From: Dyadobacter alkalitolerans DSM 23607
GTDB taxonomy: Bacteria > Bacteroidota > Bacteroidia > Cytophagales > Spirosomataceae
NCBI RefSeq assembly: GCF_000428845.1
Contig: NZ_AUAS01000013.1
Location: 124,001-188,000 of the forward strand
Direction of reading: 5' to 3'
DNA length: 64,000 nt
Notes under the pieces: model-generated
What the model saw: the letters and a program-made list of their open reading frames with translations, nothing else
Told to the model about the DNA's origin: nothing
Databases searched by the model: none
Made by a program: the position numbers and the translations under genes
Part shown: one piece after another, positions 17,823-26,694 of the stretch
Layout of the letters: each line of letters opens with the position of its first letter
How positions within the stretch are numbered: the stretch's first letter is position 1

Positions 17823-18701
17823 CTATTTTTTGGAAAAACCTGCATTATTGATCTTTTCAAACAGATCTTTCACTTCACCGATCCGGGCAGCGCCGTTCAA
17901 CTCGAAATAGAGAAATGTTTCCATGTCGCCGCGATGCATCGCCTGGTTCATATCGCCGCTCTGTGACTTATGCGCCGCCTTAACCCAGTCCGCTACGATC
18001 ATGTAACTGTGTTTTTTATCTTCCCCAAAACCGTAAGTCCGGTCAAATTCGAAGATCGGGGCTGTTAAGCTGATCGCTGTTTCGGGATAACCATCCAGTC
18101 GGGTAAATTTTGAAATAGTGCCTTTGTTTTGCGTTTGCCCGCCTAGTACAATGGGTTTTTTATCACCTTTAAAGCGCTGAACAGCCCTTATAGCGCTGAT
18201 TGAGGCCGTTTTATGATGGGCGTGCTGGCCTTCATTTGGAACGAGGCAAAAGACATAGCCGTAATTTCCTTTTGCCAGAATCTCATCCAGGCGGCTTTCT
18301 ACGTATTTAATGTTCCAGTTTTTCCCTTCCAGATAGGGCTTTTCGTCGCGGTTGTAATAATCATCAAGCTGGTCCAGAAAGAAAAAGTTGCCAATGCCAA
18401 GCACTTCGCCGGCAGCCAGGATTTCCTTTTTTCGGATCAAAGGCAGATGTTTCCTGCCAACGACAGAATCCACCAGGTTCATGCCATAATAGGACGATGC
18501 CACGAGCCCGTTATAACCACCTGATGCATCCGTAATTAAGGCAAGGTCTGCCGACCCTTTCAGCTCGTGCGTAATTTTGAAAATGGTCACTGGGAATGTT
18601 GTCTCGTCATCAGGATGTGCCGTAACGATCAATACGCGAGGACTTTGTGCGTGTGCGGCAATGGCAACGATCAAGAAAATGAAAAGATAAATGTTTTTCA
18701 T
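17823..18701 (-). CDS. Secreted PIG-L (LmbE-like) family N-deacetylase
   Basis: 292 residues with a signal peptide (to about 18, AAHAQ), so it acts in the periplasm or outside. The zinc motif AHPDDE is at 28-33 and the second metal His lies in EGQHAHHKT near residue 165. The family removes N-acetyl groups from GlcNAc-type sugars. It converges on the amino-sugar operon 12 bp away but is on the opposite strand, so a functional link is only suggested. Confidence 0.88.
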   Translation of the reverse strand: MKNIYLFIFLIVAIAAHAQSPRVLIVTAHPDDETTFPVTIFKITHELKGSADLALITDASGGYNGLVASSYYGMNLVDSVVGRKHLPLIRKKEILAAGEVLGIGNFFFLDQLDDYYNRDEKPYLEGKNWNIKYVESRLDEILAKGNYGYVFCLVPNEGQHAHHKTASISAIRAVQRFKGDKKPIVLGGQTQNKGTISKFTRLDGYPETAISLTAPIFEFDRTYGFGEDKKHSYMIVADWVKAAHKSQSGDMNQAMHRGDMETFLYFELNGAARIGEVKDLFEKINNAGFSKK

Positions 18702-18757
18702 GCGGACGATTTCTTAAAGTGAAGTGTTATCAGGATAATTTACAAAATTTACATGAC

Positions 18758-19552
18758 ATGGATTTACAATTGAAAGGGAAAACGGCATTTATCAGCGGTT
18801 CTACCCAGGGAATAGGCTTTGCAATTGCTCAAAATTTATTAAAAGAAGGCGCAAATGTCGTGATCAACGGCAGAACGCAATCGAAAGTAGCTGAGGCTGT
18901 TCAGCGCCTGCAAGAAAATAATCCATCCGGCACTGTTTCTGGTTTGGCAGCCGATTTTTCCAAAGTGGAAGAAGTGAATGCGTTGCTGGAAAATCTTCCT
19001 GAAATTGATATACTGATCAACAATGCCGGAATATTTGAGCCTCAGGCATTTACAGACATTACGGACGCAGACTGGTTCAAGTTTTTTGAAGTGAATGTGC
19101 TGAGCGGCGTGCGCTTATCCCGTCACTATTTTCCAAAAATGATCGCGAAGGATTGGGGCCGTATCATCTTCATTTCCAGCGAATCGGCTGTGAATATTCC
19201 CGAAGAAATGATTCATTATGGGATGACAAAAACAGCTCAATTGGCTGTCAGCAGAGGATTGGCCGAATTGACAAAGGGCACAAATGTTACGGTTAATTCC
19301 GTGTTGCCGGGGCCAACGAAGTCGGAAGGCGTTGCGGAATTTGTAAAGCAGCTTGGTGCTGCAAATAACGTCTCAACAGAACAAGCAGAAACAGATTTCT
19401 TTAAGGATGCGCGGCCTACTTCGTTGCTGCAACGATTTACATCGGTTGAAGAAATCGCGAACCTGGTTACTTATGTGGCTAGTCCGCTGTCTTCCGGCAC
19501 CAATGGCTCGGCGTTGAAAGTAGATGGTGGCGTTGCCAAATTTATCATTTAG
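18758..19552 (+). CDS. SDR family NAD(P)-dependent oxidoreductase
   Basis: 264 residues from MDLQLKGKTAFI; an ATG 39 bp upstream (18719) adds a tail not seen in SDRs and reaches almost into the divergent gene. The cofactor motif is SGSTQGIG, NNAG is present (ILINNAGIF), the catalytic Ser lies in FISSESA and the YxxxK in YGMTK; the C-terminus is VDGGVAKF. A classical SDR of unknown substrate. It is 85 bp upstream of the TetR gene, on the same strand. Confidence 0.92.
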   Translation: MDLQLKGKTAFISGSTQGIGFAIAQNLLKEGANVVINGRTQSKVAEAVQRLQENNPSGTVSGLAADFSKVEEVNALLENLPEIDILINNAGIFEPQAFTDITDADWFKFFEVNVLSGVRLSRHYFPKMIAKDWGRIIFISSESAVNIPEEMIHYGMTKTAQLAVSRGLAELTKGTNVTVNSVLPGPTKSEGVAEFVKQLGAANNVSTEQAETDFFKDARPTSLLQRFTSVEEIANLVTYVASPLSSGTNGSALKVDGGVAKFII

Positions 19553-19596
19553 TGAATTGACTTTCATGGTGTTGCATGTATTTGGCTAAAAATGGT

Positions 19597-19620
19597 TTAT
19601 TTTGGAACAATCGTTCTGCA
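19597..19620 (+). promoter_or_regulatory. TetR autoregulatory operator with -7 element
   Basis: GGAACAATCGTTCTGCA (19604-19620) is an imperfect palindrome (GGAAC-4 nt-GTTCT) that directly follows a -7-like TTATTTTG (19597-19604), 18 nt before the TetR ATG. A TTG at 19572-19574 sits at a 22-nt spacing. Nearly the same palindrome occurs at 20233-20247 upstream of the quinone reductase. Confidence 0.65.
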
Positions 19621-19637
19621 ATAATTGTCTGTTAATT

Positions 19638-20216
19638 ATGGCACGTACCAAAGCATTTGAACCCGCAGAGAAGCTGGAAAGAGCGAGGGATATTTTTTGG
19701 CAAAAAGGATATCAGGCAACCTGCATGCAGGATCTTGTAAACACCATGGGCCTGAACCGAGGCAGCATTTATGACACTTATGGCGACAAGCACAGCTTGT
19801 TTTTAATGTGTCTGAAAAGCTATTCGGACGGCATGCTGAATGATTACCTGCAGGCAACCGACGCTGCAAAGTCTCCTGTTAAGGCGATTGAAAAAATCAT
19901 TAAAAGAGCTGCCGCCAGGACCATTGAGGAAGGAAAAACTTGTATGGGCGTGAAATCAGCCTTTGAGCTTGCTTCGGATGACGAAGAAGTGCATGCGATA
20001 TTAAAAGAAAATACGGGCAGCGTAGTGAACGTGCTCAAAGACCTGATCAGAAAGGCTCAAAAGGCGGATGAAATCAATGCAAAAAGAGATCCTGCCATGC
20101 TGGCCAATTTTATCGTTTCTAATTTTACGGGATTCTGGCAACTGTTTCTCGTATATGGGGATCCGGAAATGGTGAAACAGCAGGCCGACTTTCTGATCAG
20201 GTCAATAAAAAAGTAA
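19638..20216 (+). CDS. TetR/AcrR family transcriptional regulator
   Basis: 192 residues from MARTKAFEPAEKLE. The N-terminal DNA-binding domain has the recognition region MGLNRGSIYDTYGDKHSLF. The rest is a helical ligand domain. An upstream in-frame ATG at 19602 is rejected because it lies in the operator/promoter. It likely represses itself and the downstream quinone reductase through matching palindromes at 19604-19620 and 20233-20247 (inference from sequence). The inducer is unknown; an electrophile or quinone would fit the target. Confidence 0.9.
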   Translation: MARTKAFEPAEKLERARDIFWQKGYQATCMQDLVNTMGLNRGSIYDTYGDKHSLFLMCLKSYSDGMLNDYLQATDAAKSPVKAIEKIIKRAAARTIEEGKTCMGVKSAFELASDDEEVHAILKENTGSVVNVLKDLIRKAQKADEINAKRDPAMLANFIVSNFTGFWQLFLVYGDPEMVKQQADFLIRSIKK

Positions 20217-20232
20217 GATGAATGCCGATTAT

Positions 20233-20258
20233 GGAACAACCGTTCCGTAATTATTTTG
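20233..20258 (+). promoter_or_regulatory. Putative TetR operator and -7 element upstream of the quinone reductase
   Basis: GGAACAACCGTTCCG (20233-20247) has perfect 5-bp arms (GGAAC/GTTCC) and shares 13 of 15 bases with the site in front of the TetR gene. TTATTTTG (20251-20258), identical to the -7-like element of the TetR promoter, follows 3 bp later. Confidence 0.65.
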
Positions 20259-20269
20259 AACAGATAGCC

Positions 20270-21271
20270 ATGTTAGATATCATTAAAGAGACAACTTATA
20301 AATCGAGCTCTATAAAAATCAGCAAACAGGGAAGTCCTTCCGTGCTTACATACAGCAAAGATATACTGGACCAACCTGGGCCGGGAGAGGTGTTGCTCAG
20401 GCAGGCCGCTATCGGATTGAACTTCGTGGATACGTATTTCAGAAGCGGCATGTTTCCTGTAAAATCGTTTCCTTATGTGCCTGGAATTGAGGCTGCCGGG
20501 GTTATAGAAGCAATCGGGCCATGGGTTACTGATTTCAAAGTTGGTGATCGTGTGGCTTATCATTTTATCCCGGGCGCTTATACCGAAATGCGCATGATCG
20601 GGACGCACCAGCTTGTGCATGTTCCCGATGGTGTGAGCCTGGAAGAAGCTGCTGCCATTATGGTTAAAGGCTTTACAGCCAGAATGTTGGTAAAAGAATC
20701 TTTCAAAGTCAAACGCGGCGATGTAGTGCTTGTACACGCTGCTGCGGGCGGTGTAGGGTCACTCGTTGCCAGCTGGGCCAAAGCGCTGGGTGCGACGGTG
20801 ATCGGAACGGTAGGTTCGGAAGGAAAGAAGCAGACAGCGCTTGATAATGGTGCAGATCATGTTTTTCTGGTGGGCTGTGAGGGTTTTGCGAAATCGGTTT
20901 TGGCAATTACAGATGGCAAGGGAGTGGATGTGGTGTATGACGGTGTTGGTAAGGACACATTTTCTGAATCTGTGGGAATTGTGAAAAAAGGCGGAAAAAT
21001 CGTGTTGTACGGGTCATCGTCGGGCCAGCCCGAACACATTGATCATGCAGCTTTACGCGCAAAGTCGATTGCTATGCTTACACCGGTGCTGAATGCTTAC
21101 ATTTCGGATTACGATAGTTTGCATTTGTTTGCCAGCGATACATTCTCAGCGTTGCAAGCGGGGATATTTGGCAAAATAAACATTACAAAATATCCGCTTT
21201 CGGAAGCAGCGCAGGCACATAGTGACATTGAATCGCGCAAAACGACAGGGTCCGTGATAATGATCCCGTAG
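20270..21271 (+). CDS. Quinone oxidoreductase, zeta-crystallin-like (NADPH:quinone reductase)
   Basis: 333 residues of the zinc-free MDR branch: LLRQAAIGLNFVDTYFRSG, VPGIEAAGVIEAIG, and the NADPH motif HAAAGGVGSLVASWAKALG. The start at 20270 is chosen because the operator and -7 element occupy the upstream in-frame extension (ATG 20222). Probably reduces quinones or related electrophiles under control of the adjacent TetR protein. Confidence 0.9.
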   Translation: MLDIIKETTYKSSSIKISKQGSPSVLTYSKDILDQPGPGEVLLRQAAIGLNFVDTYFRSGMFPVKSFPYVPGIEAAGVIEAIGPWVTDFKVGDRVAYHFIPGAYTEMRMIGTHQLVHVPDGVSLEEAAAIMVKGFTARMLVKESFKVKRGDVVLVHAAAGGVGSLVASWAKALGATVIGTVGSEGKKQTALDNGADHVFLVGCEGFAKSVLAITDGKGVDVVYDGVGKDTFSESVGIVKKGGKIVLYGSSSGQPEHIDHAALRAKSIAMLTPVLNAYISDYDSLHLFASDTFSALQAGIFGKINITKYPLSEAAQAHSDIESRKTTGSVIMIP

Positions 21272-21274
21272 GCA

Positions 21275-22660
21275 CTAGGAAGCCGTTTTTATTGCTGAGA
21301 CCTTTTCCCAGAGTATGCCCGTGAGCATGCCAATAATACTGGCAAGCAGGCCGAAGATCAGCGGCGGATATGTTGTTTCCATGTATGCGCAAACCAGCCA
21401 TGCGGCCAGGCCTGCGATCATTGACATAATACAACCCAACTGATTCGTGGCTTTCCAGTAAAGGCCGGCTGCGAGCGGAACAAACAGGGATACCAGGCTG
21501 AAAGCGGAGGATTCTGCAACCAGTTCGAAAATGCTGTCGCCCCGAACGGCCATCGCAATACATATGCCCGTAATCACCACAATACCACAGCGAATGATGC
21601 GAAGTAATTGCTGGTCGGTTAATGTCGGGTTGAAAAATTTAAAAATATTCTCTCCCAAAACCGCTGCCGGCGCCATAATCGCGCTGCTCGTCGTGCTGAG
21701 GATCGCAGAAACCAATGCACCGAAAAACACGATTTGCAAAGGCAGTCCCATATGCTTTAAGATCATGTTGGGAATGATCAGCTGCCCGTCATTGTCCGAT
21801 TCGGGGTAAAGGTGATGGCCGCATAAGCCTATAAACAGCGGAAGCAATGCCACTGTCAGATACATGAGCGATGACAGCAATGTTGCTTTTACCGAAACAT
21901 TAGCGGATTTGGCAGACATAACCCTTTGAAAAACATCCTGTTGAGGGATCGAGCCGAGTCCGATCGTGATCCAGGCAGCGAAATATTCAACGGATGCCTT
22001 GAATGTAAAATCCGGATAAAACTTAAAAAACCCTGGCGGTGCAGCTTCAATCAGCGGCGTAAAACCACCCACTTTATTGTAAAGAACGGTTGCCACAATG
22101 GCGAGGCCGACGATGATCATAATCGTTTGCACAAAGTCTGTAATGGAGATAGACCACATTCCGCCCCAGATCGTATAAAGGATCACGACCACGGAACTGC
22201 CTAAAATACAAGTGATCAACGACCAGCCCAGCACGACTTTCAATACAATGCCCATCGCAAGCAACTGCGCGGCAATCCAGCTGAAATAGGAGGGAATGAT
22301 TAAAAGAGCCGACAGCAGCTCGGCGTTGCGACCATACCGGATCCTGAAAAAGTCGCAGAACGTGATAATGTTCATTTTATAAAACCGCCTGGCGAAAAAT
22401 AATCCCACCAGCAACAGGCACAACGAAGCGCCAAACGGGTCTTCAATGACGCCTAATACACCATGCTCAACGAATTCTGTGGGTGCGCCCATAATGGTTT
22501 CTGAGCCGAACCACGTAGCGAAAGTTGCCGAAGCGGCCAATATGAGCGGCAGCCGCCGGCCTGCCAGAACAAAATCCTGTGTTGTCGAAATTCTGCGAGA
22601 CGCCCACAGGCCAATGCCCAGGTTAGCCAGCAGATATGCGAGAATGGAAAAAGCAAGCAT
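21275..22660 (-). CDS. Sodium:solute symporter family transporter
   Basis: 461 residues with about 12-13 membrane helices. SSS-family features include the N-terminal ISTTQDFVLAGRRLP, FATWFGSETIMGAP and the Gly/Ser-rich helices around FGALVSAILSTTSSAIMAPA. It imports an unidentified small organic solute with Na+. It starts 10 bp after the SGNH-like gene and is the last gene of the FAAL operon; it may supply a precursor or simply share the transcript. Confidence 0.88.
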   Translation of the reverse strand: MLAFSILAYLLANLGIGLWASRRISTTQDFVLAGRRLPLILAASATFATWFGSETIMGAPTEFVEHGVLGVIEDPFGASLCLLLVGLFFARRFYKMNIITFCDFFRIRYGRNAELLSALLIIPSYFSWIAAQLLAMGIVLKVVLGWSLITCILGSSVVVILYTIWGGMWSISITDFVQTIMIIVGLAIVATVLYNKVGGFTPLIEAAPPGFFKFYPDFTFKASVEYFAAWITIGLGSIPQQDVFQRVMSAKSANVSVKATLLSSLMYLTVALLPLFIGLCGHHLYPESDNDGQLIIPNMILKHMGLPLQIVFFGALVSAILSTTSSAIMAPAAVLGENIFKFFNPTLTDQQLLRIIRCGIVVITGICIAMAVRGDSIFELVAESSAFSLVSLFVPLAAGLYWKATNQLGCIMSMIAGLAAWLVCAYMETTYPPLIFGLLASIIGMLTGILWEKVSAIKTAS

Positions 22661-22670
22661 TGAAAATCAA

Positions 22671-23642
22671 TTATAAATTGGCGGGTTTTTTAGAGAACTC
22701 CTCATACAAATAGCGCGTGTAAATGCCTGATCCCTTTGCATTGAGATGGTGCGAATCAAACAAATTCCCGGGTTTTAAGATAGCTTCCAAAGTTGGATCT
22801 TTCGGTAAGGAAATGAAATTTGCCTGCGAGATGTAGGGCGTAACCTGCGCCAGCAGCTCATATTCGCCCTTTGTAACATTATTGGGCATGTAAAAAATGA
22901 CCCGTTTGCGATAGGCTTTGCTTAGTGTTATCACTTCATTTATTGCGGTAAGAAAATATGCATTCGGAGCGGGGTGATGAGATGGTGCCGTGAGTTTTTT
23001 AGTATAAAAACGATTGTTGACGACCATTGTATTCAAACCCGGAATTGTCAGATCCACATCCTGAAAGCCGTTCGTTTGCAGATTTGGTGGTCCTTCAATG
23101 GGATCATTTACCGGGTTGATCCATTTTTTAAATGTTGCAATTTGCGGCGCAATGGAGAATATCTGGAAAAGGGTTGTGTTAAAGTCGCTTAGGAAATCGC
23201 TCCATTTGCCGTGATCATCAGGATTAACAGTTGCTTCGTCTACGCGCATCCTGAAATAGACATCATTAAAAACCTGGTCCGGCGTCATATGTATGGTGCT
23301 GTAATCAAGGGCGCTTAGTTCTATAAAAATGGTCTGGGTTTTAGGGTCATTTTCAATAATATGACGCGCGATTTTAAGTGAATTAGCTATGGAAAGGCTG
23401 AATAACCCCATGTTATAACTGCGTGTTTGCCCAGCATTCAGCGAATCAAAAATCAAAGGATTGATTCCATAAAGCGTGCGGCTGGTTCCGATAAAAACAG
23501 CGTTAGGAGCGAACGCCTGCCGATGCTTTTCCCGTATTGCAATGTCGCGGCGCGGGTCTACCGGCAGCAGACCAATAACCAGGGCAATAGCTATTTTAAA
23601 GCCAAGAAACAGCGCGATCCAGAGCAGTATTTTTTTAACCAT
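22671..23642 (-). CDS. Membrane-anchored SGNH-like protein (DltD/AlgJ-like partner of the MBOAT)
   Basis: 323 residues. One N-terminal membrane helix (5-26) leads to an extracytoplasmic domain. A Ser in FIGTSRTLYGI (S54) and a C-terminal Asp-x-x-His (D296-H299 in DSHHLNAKG) fit an SGNH-hydrolase-type catalytic set. This is the shape of DltD and of the AlgJ-type partners of MBOAT acyltransferases, and it lies 32 bp downstream of an MBOAT gene. It probably completes acyl transfer to the final acceptor outside the inner membrane (inference). Sequence identity to any named family is low. Confidence 0.7.
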   Translation of the reverse strand: MVKKILLWIALFLGFKIAIALVIGLLPVDPRRDIAIREKHRQAFAPNAVFIGTSRTLYGINPLIFDSLNAGQTRSYNMGLFSLSIANSLKIARHIIENDPKTQTIFIELSALDYSTIHMTPDQVFNDVYFRMRVDEATVNPDDHGKWSDFLSDFNTTLFQIFSIAPQIATFKKWINPVNDPIEGPPNLQTNGFQDVDLTIPGLNTMVVNNRFYTKKLTAPSHHPAPNAYFLTAINEVITLSKAYRKRVIFYMPNNVTKGEYELLAQVTPYISQANFISLPKDPTLEAILKPGNLFDSHHLNAKGSGIYTRYLYEEFSKKPANL

Positions 23643-23674
23643 CGTGTGTTCGGGAGTACATAAATGGTTGGTTT

Positions 23675-25084
23675 TCAGAATTGAATGTAGTAAAAATTAG
23701 CAACGGTGATCTGCCCGAATATGAGAACGAGCTGGACCAAAACCAGGAAGGAAAGGTTTCGCTGCACGGGATTTCTTTTTAACAAAAAGGAAGCAATGTC
23801 CTCTTTTTCACCCATTTGATAATTTATAAAATCCAAAATTAAAAACAAGGCAAGCGTCAAGCCGAAGCCGGAAGTGAAAATAGAAAGCGCGCCCGACTGA
23901 AACCCGAACATTGCACTGTACAACCGCAAACCACTGTCCAGCTCCGCCGCCCGAAACCAGCCCATAATGAGCGTTCCTGTGAGCAGACGGACGATGATGC
24001 GTAAAACAGTATGTGGATTTGACCCAATCCTGAGACCGAGACGGCCATAAAACCGCTCCCAGAAGCGTTTTGTCCTGATCTCAAAATTAATGTAGGCCCA
24101 TTGTAAAAAGCCCCAGATCACAAATGACCAGCTCGGTCCGTGCCATAACCCGGTAACTACAAATGTGAGCAGGCGGTTAAATTCCAACCTTGTTTTGTTG
24201 GTGACGCCTTTGCTAATGTTGAAAAACACATAATCGCGGAACCAGGACGTGACCGTAATGTTCCAGGAGTTCCAGGATTCGGTTCGGGAAGGCGTAAAGT
24301 AATAGCGGTTTGCGAAGTTTTTGCTTAGTCGGATGCCGAGTAACCTGGCTGATCCGGTTGCTATGTCGCAGTAACCTGAAAAGTCGCAATAGAGTTGGAT
24401 TGAGAAAAGCAGGACGGCTAATGTTACCGAAATTGCGGTATATTTTTCTGGTTGATCGAATACCGGATTAACATGATCTGCGAACCGGGCGGCCAAAACC
24501 ATTTTTTTGAATAAACCCCAGACAATGAAAAAAATCCCAGCCTTAATGTTCTCAGGATCGTAGCTGACAGGATTTTTCAATTGCGGGATCAGCTGCCTGG
24601 CACGCTCCAGCGGACCGGCCAGCATAGTCGGGAAAAATCCCAGGTAGAGTGCGAGATAGCCAAAATGCGGCTCGGGTTTAATGTATTTCCGCTGCACGTC
24701 GGTAAGATAGCCTATGATCAGAAATGTATAATAGGATATTCCGATAGGCGCTAACCAGTTCAAAATCACCGGCGAAAAGGAATTATTGATGGGAATCAGA
24801 TATTTGAAGAACAGCAGCGGCAACAGGCAGATGACGATTAATAAGGTCAGCAGCGTTTTGCGCTTCTTTTTTGAATGTGCCGGATTTCCCAAATATTGAC
24901 CACCGAGAAAACAGATCGCCGTCAGCCCAAGCCAAACAAACACATAGTAGCCGCTCCAGCTCATATTAAATAGCACGCTCAGGATCAGCAGAAAGATCCA
25001 TTTCTTGGCTTGGGGCGTGTTATAGTAAGCTGCAACAATCAGAAAAAGGAGCAGGAAGTATGTAAAATCGGTGAATTTGATCAT
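23675..25084 (-). CDS. MBOAT family O-acyltransferase (AlgI/DltB-like)
   Basis: 469 residues with about 11 membrane helices. Family marks are SGYYVFVW near the N-terminus, YCDFSGYCDIATG (about 232-244), SWNITVTSWFRDYVF, and the catalytic His H315 in TGLWHGPSWSF. MBOAT proteins of this branch move acyl groups from a cytoplasmic donor to an extracytoplasmic hydroxyl. In DltB the donor is a carrier protein; here an acyl carrier protein is encoded two genes upstream. The P450 gene ends 7 bp before this start. Confidence 0.92.
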   Translation of the reverse strand: MIKFTDFTYFLLLFLIVAAYYNTPQAKKWIFLLILSVLFNMSWSGYYVFVWLGLTAICFLGGQYLGNPAHSKKKRKTLLTLLIVICLLPLLFFKYLIPINNSFSPVILNWLAPIGISYYTFLIIGYLTDVQRKYIKPEPHFGYLALYLGFFPTMLAGPLERARQLIPQLKNPVSYDPENIKAGIFFIVWGLFKKMVLAARFADHVNPVFDQPEKYTAISVTLAVLLFSIQLYCDFSGYCDIATGSARLLGIRLSKNFANRYYFTPSRTESWNSWNITVTSWFRDYVFFNISKGVTNKTRLEFNRLLTFVVTGLWHGPSWSFVIWGFLQWAYINFEIRTKRFWERFYGRLGLRIGSNPHTVLRIIVRLLTGTLIMGWFRAAELDSGLRLYSAMFGFQSGALSIFTSGFGLTLALFLILDFINYQMGEKEDIASFLLKRNPVQRNLSFLVLVQLVLIFGQITVANFYYIQF

Positions 25085-25091
25085 TAAGCCT

Positions 25092-26285
25092 TTATTTTAG
25101 AAGCACAGGCAAATGCTTATGACCTCTGAAAAACACTTTCGAATCCCATTCGCCAGGCTTGTCGGGATGCAGGCGGATATTCGGGAACGCGGCCATGAAC
25201 CGGGGCAGGAATTTCTGCATCTCGAACCGGGAAAGACGGGCGCCCATGCAATGATGGATTCCAAATCCGAACCCAATGTGTGGATTGGGTTTACGTGTAG
25301 GTATAAACGTTTCGGGATTTTGAAAAATGTCAGGATCACGGTTGGCGGAGGCAATGCCTAGCAGCACGGTTTTTCCCTTTTTGAGCTGTAAACCTGCAAA
25401 TTCCATATCCTCCTTCACCTGCCGAGGAATCCAGTTTACAGGGCTAACATAGCGGATCAGCTCTTCAACTGCAATTGCGCAGCCGTCGTGCGCATTCCAG
25501 TCTATGGCGATGTCTTTATGCTCAATCAACGTAGCAATGCTTCTCGTAAGCAGCAATGTGGTGGTTTCTGTGGCAGCATTGACCAGAAATTCCCATGTTC
25601 CGATCAGTTCATTCACGCGGGTGCTGCCCATAATTCCCTGCATTTCCAGTAACAGGCTGTTAGTCAGTTCTCTTTCCTGCCTGGAAAGCGTCTCGCCAAG
25701 GTAACTACGGAATTGCCTCGACATATGCACGCATTCCAGCAAGTCTTTTACATTTAGTGTTTTTTCAAAAATCAGGGTAATGACGTAGGAGAATTTTTGG
25801 ATAAAATCGTAATCCTCACTTTTTAAACCACAGATCTTGCTGATAATGAGGAAGCTGAATTTCCTTGTGATCTCTACCAGGTCCGCTTCTTCCTGATCCT
25901 GATAGGCGCCTATCACTTCCTGGATCGCTTCCAGGGTAATGTGCTCGTAATTAGCCTCGTAGAACTTTTTATTAACCATTTTCCGATGTTCGGCATGGGC
26001 TTCACCATTCATGAACAGCAGCCAGTGCCGCAAGCTTTCGCCGAATTCCAGGAGTGCCGGATCATTGTTTGCAATAGCAGAAACGACTTTGAAGCGTTCC
26101 TTAAAATCGAAGTTTTGAAAGTTTTCGGAGTCGGCAAAGATCTTCTTAACGTTTTTGTAATCCATCACAACCAGGTCCCCAAACACATTCAAATGCACGG
26201 GATTGGTTTTTCGCACATCATCGATCAGGTCAGCGTAATTTTGACTGATTTTGTTTTGAGATGACCAGATAGCCGCTACGGACAT
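25092..26285 (-). CDS. Cytochrome P450
   Basis: 397 residues from the ATG at 26285; a TTG two codons earlier is less likely. The heme-ligand Cys is C346 in FGFGIHHCMGARLSR; the ExxR pair is in VAVEELIRYVSP; the I-helix segment is NAATETTTLLL. It is soluble, with no membrane anchor. Bacterial P450s next to carrier proteins often oxidise carrier-bound acyl chains (BioI on acyl-ACP, beta-hydroxylases on PCP). Flanked by an ACP and an MBOAT, this one probably hydroxylates or otherwise oxidises the acyl chain before transfer (inference). No redox partner gene is adjacent. Confidence 0.93.
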   Translation of the reverse strand: MSVAAIWSSQNKISQNYADLIDDVRKTNPVHLNVFGDLVVMDYKNVKKIFADSENFQNFDFKERFKVVSAIANNDPALLEFGESLRHWLLFMNGEAHAEHRKMVNKKFYEANYEHITLEAIQEVIGAYQDQEEADLVEITRKFSFLIISKICGLKSEDYDFIQKFSYVITLIFEKTLNVKDLLECVHMSRQFRSYLGETLSRQERELTNSLLLEMQGIMGSTRVNELIGTWEFLVNAATETTTLLLTRSIATLIEHKDIAIDWNAHDGCAIAVEELIRYVSPVNWIPRQVKEDMEFAGLQLKKGKTVLLGIASANRDPDIFQNPETFIPTRKPNPHIGFGFGIHHCMGARLSRFEMQKFLPRFMAAFPNIRLHPDKPGEWDSKVFFRGHKHLPVLLK

Positions 26286-26334
26286 ATGCAAGACGTTAAA
26301 TGAAAGGTTGAATTAAGGCAGTAGGGGCAATAAA

Positions 26335-26583
26335 TCAGGCTTCCTGATTTTCCAGGATCCATTCGGTCGTGGCTGCAATGGTGCCCATTTCCCAAAAAAT
26401 AGAAGGACTAAGTTCCATTCCCAGCCATTCTTCGAGCTCCGAAGTGATGTTAACCATTAAAAGGGAATCGAGGCGGAAGTTGACAATGTCTGTGTCCGGC
26501 GTCACTTTTTCAGGATCGAGCTCTGCATGATGCGCTATACGCTCAATGATCCAGCCGGAGATTTCGGTATAAGTCTTATCCAT
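26335..26583 (-). CDS. Acyl carrier protein
   Basis: 82 residues of the carrier fold with the phosphopantetheine Ser S40 in FRLDSLLMVNI. It is acidic overall. It is not the housekeeping acpP: it lies between a fatty acyl-AMP ligase (111 bp upstream) and a P450 (43 bp downstream), so it is probably a dedicated carrier loaded by that ligase and read by the P450 and MBOAT. This is the position DltC has in the dlt operon. Confidence 0.9.
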   Translation of the reverse strand: MDKTYTEISGWIIERIAHHAELDPEKVTPDTDIVNFRLDSLLMVNITSELEEWLGMELSPSIFWEMGTIAATTEWILENQEA

Positions 26584-26694
26584 GGTGCGGTTTAATGGAG
26601 CGTTAGTAAGATTTCAATGCGGTGAAAATAGGGATTTTATCCGTTTTTAGTGGAAAACAGCGGTTTAATTGATTAAGTGGTGATAAAATAAAGC

